NCBI GenBank assembly: GCA_025997155.1
Contig: BNUF01000106.1
Span: 1-7,927, forward strand
Reading direction: 5' to 3'
DNA: 7,927 nt
DNA from: Clostridia bacterium
GTDB lineage: Bacteria; Bacillota; Clostridia; Lachnospirales; WQUN01
A program made the translations under genes and the position numbers. Positions 6,086-7,927 of this stretch are shown here, piece after piece. Under the pieces are notes generated by a model, which searched no databases, was not told the origin of the DNA, and saw only the letters and a list, made by a program, of their open reading frames with translations. How positions within the stretch are numbered: position 1 is the first letter of the stretch; the number at the start of each line of letters is the position of its first letter.

Positions 6086-7507
6086 GTGAAACATAAATGG
6101 TATCATAGTTTGCGGTTTAAGCTGTTTTTTTCGTTTATAGCGGTGAGTTTTATCCCGCTCATATTTTTTTCGGTTGCCACGACAAAGTCGATGACGGACG
6201 CGTTTGTGCAAAACAGCGCGAAAGATTTGTCGCGTTCGGCGATTGCTATTTCCGACCAGGTGAACGCGGCGCGGTATATGCAAAACTCCGAGTCACGCGG
6301 GGCGGTCAACGTCGATTTTGACGAGAGAAGCCGCGAGGGAATGTACCGTATTTTGATATTCGACACTATGTCGTATTGTATCAGCGACACGAACCGCACC
6401 GACACGGGAAAGGTTATGCTGATTCCCGAGGTGTACGCGGCTCTTTCGGGCGACGATTCGGCGAACTACAAGCCCGACGGGAACATATTATACGCGGCGA
6501 CGGCGATTTCCGACGAGAATTACGGGATAATCGGGGCGGTTCTTCTCGTTTCCTCCATCGAGGAACTTTTTCTCCCGATTCACGCCGTCGAAAAAAGGCT
6601 GTTTTTTTTCCTGTGCATAACCCTTGCGTTTATTGCGTGGCTGATTGTGCTTTTGTCGAAACTTTTAATCGAGCCGCTTAAGAATGTGGTTACCTCCGTG
6701 CAAAAAATGTCGGACGGGCATTTGAGCGCCAGAACGCCGACAAAGGGTTTTGACGAATTCGCGGATATGGGGCGGGCGTTTAACGTGATGGCGGAAAAGC
6801 TTGAGTTTGTGGAGAAGACGCGGGAGGAGTTTGTGTCGAACGTGTCGCACGAACTTAAAACGCCGCTGAGTTCTATCAAGGTGCTTACGGAGTCGATACT
6901 CCTTGAGAAAAACGTACCGCGGGATATGTATACGGAGTTTCTTCAGGACATAAATTCCGAAATCGACCGAATGACCTTTATCGTAAACGACTTACTCACG
7001 TTGGTGAAACTTGACCAGCGCGATTTGCCGTTTAATTTTGTTCCCGTGGATATTAATAAAATGGCTATGGACATACTCAAACGCCTGTTGCCGCTTGCGA
7101 ACAAAAAAGACGTGAAACTGTTTTATGAGGAGATAAAAATCGTCGCGGCGGACGCGGACGAGATGAAACTGACCCTCGCCATATCGAACCTTGTGGAAAA
7201 CGCGATAAAGTACACCCAAAGCGGCGGGGAAGTGCGGGTTATAATCGACGCGGACCACCAAAACGCCTTTATAACAGTCGTCGATTCGGGCATAGGCATT
7301 TCTGAGGAGGAACAGCCGAAAATTTTCACGAGATTCTACCGCGTCGACAAGACACGCGACAGGGAAACGGGCGGGACGGGTTTGGGGCTTTCGATAACCC
7401 ACTCGACAGTACTCCTCCACAACGGAAGTATCCGCGTTTCGAGCAGCCCCGGCGAGGGCACGGTGTTTGTCGTGCGGATACCGCTTAGAGCGGCAAAGGA
7501 GGGCTGA
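6086..7507 (+). CDS. Membrane sensor histidine kinase (HAMP-HisKA-HATPase_c), no adjacent response regulator
   Basis: The 473-aa product is a two-component sensor kinase of the inner membrane. Order: TM1 about 11-32; extracellular domain about 33-171, cache/PAS-like (ILIFDT... then a PEVYAALSGD and GIIGAVLLVSS pattern); TM2 about 172-194; HAMP about 196-245; HisKA with phospho-acceptor H255 in VSHELKTPL; N box with N372 in NLVENAIKYT; G1 DSGIGI from D400; F box FTRFYRVD; G2 GGTGLGLS at 429-436. All kinase motifs are intact, and the T of HELKT keeps the phosphatase-type motif. The GTG start at 6086 has AGGG (6075-6078) 7 nt upstream; the nearby ATG at 6097 leads to a stop in three codons. It lies 15 nt after the helicase gene and 1 nt before the GerMN gene. 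The partner regulator and stimulus are not shown by the window. Confidence 0.95.
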   Translation: MKHKWYHSLRFKLFFSFIAVSFIPLIFFSVATTKSMTDAFVQNSAKDLSRSAIAISDQVNAARYMQNSESRGAVNVDFDERSREGMYRILIFDTMSYCISDTNRTDTGKVMLIPEVYAALSGDDSANYKPDGNILYAATAISDENYGIIGAVLLVSSIEELFLPIHAVEKRLFFFLCITLAFIAWLIVLLSKLLIEPLKNVVTSVQKMSDGHLSARTPTKGFDEFADMGRAFNVMAEKLEFVEKTREEFVSNVSHELKTPLSSIKVLTESILLEKNVPRDMYTEFLQDINSEIDRMTFIVNDLLTLVKLDQRDLPFNFVPVDINKMAMDILKRLLPLANKKDVKLFYEEIKIVAADADEMKLTLAISNLVENAIKYTQSGGEVRVIIDADHQNAFITVVDSGIGISEEEQPKIFTRFYRVDKTRDRETGGTGLGLSITHSTVLLHNGSIRVSSSPGEGTVFVVRIPLRAAKEG

Positions 7508-7508
7508 T

Positions 7509-7927
7509 ATGTTGAAAACGAAAAGACACTTTGTAATTATCGGCGCGTGCCTCCTTGTTCTTTCGGTTATATATATCTGCGCCGCGCTGAATTCGCCGAT
7601 AAAGCCCGTTCCGCCAAATTCGAAGCAGGTAAATCTGTACTTTTTCAACGTAATCACCAATTCGCTCGAACGCGAAACGCGAAACATAAAGATACCGAAC
7701 GACAACATAGAGCTGATAAATTCCGTGCTGAACGAACTCAAGGCGGGGCCTGTCAACAATTCGCTTTACCGCACGATTCCTAAGGATGTTGTTGTAAAAA
7801 GCGCAAACCTTATCGAGAACGAAAATTTGTTCAATATGGATATCTCAAAAGAATACCTGAATATGTCCCCAAAGGACGAAATATTTTGCCGCGCCTCCCT
7901 CGTGTATACCCTGACGGAATTTGACTT
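7509..7927 (+). CDS. Membrane-anchored GerMN-domain protein (partial, C-terminus beyond window)
   Basis: The frame opens at ATG 7509, 1 nt after the kinase stop, with AGGAGG (7497-7502) and a 6-nt spacer, and runs off the end (139 codons seen). After a short basic N-terminus (KTKRH) comes a hydrophobic segment (about 8-25), then a GerMN-type domain from about residue 40: VNLYFFN, later LINSVLNELKAGP, RTIPKDV, and SLVYTLTEF at the window end. GerMN domains occur in sporulation GerM, other clostridial surface proteins and actinobacterial LpqB. Two Cys lie in the hydrophobic segment (C14 in IGAC, C24 in IYIC); neither makes a good lipobox, so a membrane anchor is preferred to a lipoprotein. Tight coupling to the kinase suggests a role in its signalling, but that is inference. 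Confidence 0.85.
   Translation, partial: MLKTKRHFVIIGACLLVLSVIYICAALNSPIKPVPPNSKQVNLYFFNVITNSLERETRNIKIPNDNIELINSVLNELKAGPVNNSLYRTIPKDVVVKSANLIENENLFNMDISKEYLNMSPKDEIFCRASLVYTLTEFD

Noticed and set aside
7530..7585. Lipoprotein signal in the GerMN protein
   Set aside because: The Cys at residue 14 follows too short a hydrophobic stretch, and that at residue 24 has Tyr-Ile before it, unlike a lipobox. A simple membrane anchor fits better, although not with certainty.
6992..7759. Open frame of 255 codons on the minus strand across the kinase and GerMN genes
   Set aside because: It runs opposite the ATP-binding motifs of the kinase and the GerMN domain, and has no ribosome site or recognisable content.
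1..7927. Apparent excess of GTCGAC sites (for example near 980, 1171, 2232, 3687, 5148, 5932, 7341)
   Set aside because: Nearly all fall in coding frames where they follow from favoured Val/Arg-Asp codons; there is no spacing pattern or modification gene.

Overview
The window looks like chromosomal DNA of a motile, probably spore-related member of the Firmicutes (Clostridia-like). The clues are the gene content (a cache/HAMP chemoreceptor beside a YvyF-like flagellar-region small protein, and a membrane-anchored GerMN-domain protein), strong purine-rich Shine-Dalgarno sequences, frequent TTG/GTG starts and sigma-A-type promoters. Base composition is roughly balanced by eye. No mobile element, CRISPR array, rRNA or tRNA was seen, and coding density is very high.

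Layout. (1) Bases 1-1467, plus strand: the last 26 codons of a membrane protein resembling an FtsX-type ABC permease, then a 158-aa multi-pass membrane protein with YhhN/TMEM86-like motifs (ATGA overlap), then miaA (8-bp overlap). (2) Bases 1427-4264, minus strand: a promoter, a chemoreceptor with an extracellular cache-like sensor and about six consecutive HAMP units, and a 74-aa zinc-ribbon/HTH protein resembling flagellar-region YvyF. The small gene converges on miaA and overlaps its 3' end by 41 bp. (3) Bases 4214-4387: a divergent regulatory gap with one promoter per direction. (4) Bases 4388-7927, plus strand: a DEAD-box RNA helicase with a DbpA-type RNA-binding domain, a sensor histidine kinase 15 bp later, and a GerMN-domain protein 1 bp after the kinase, cut by the window end.

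How they work together. The minus-strand pair is most simply a chemotaxis/motility unit. The plus-strand block joins an RNA helicase to a membrane sensor kinase and a surface-anchored GerMN protein. The kinase has no response regulator beside it here, and the kinase-GerMN coupling recalls MtrB-LpqB of actinobacteria. The left block (permease tail, YhhN-like, miaA) is an overlapping string without an evident shared pathway.

Nothing here is clearly a new biological system. The most notable points are the kinase-GerMN pair without a regulator, the six-HAMP receptor, and the receptor/zinc-ribbon operon. All identifications rest on motif reading by eye, with no database search.
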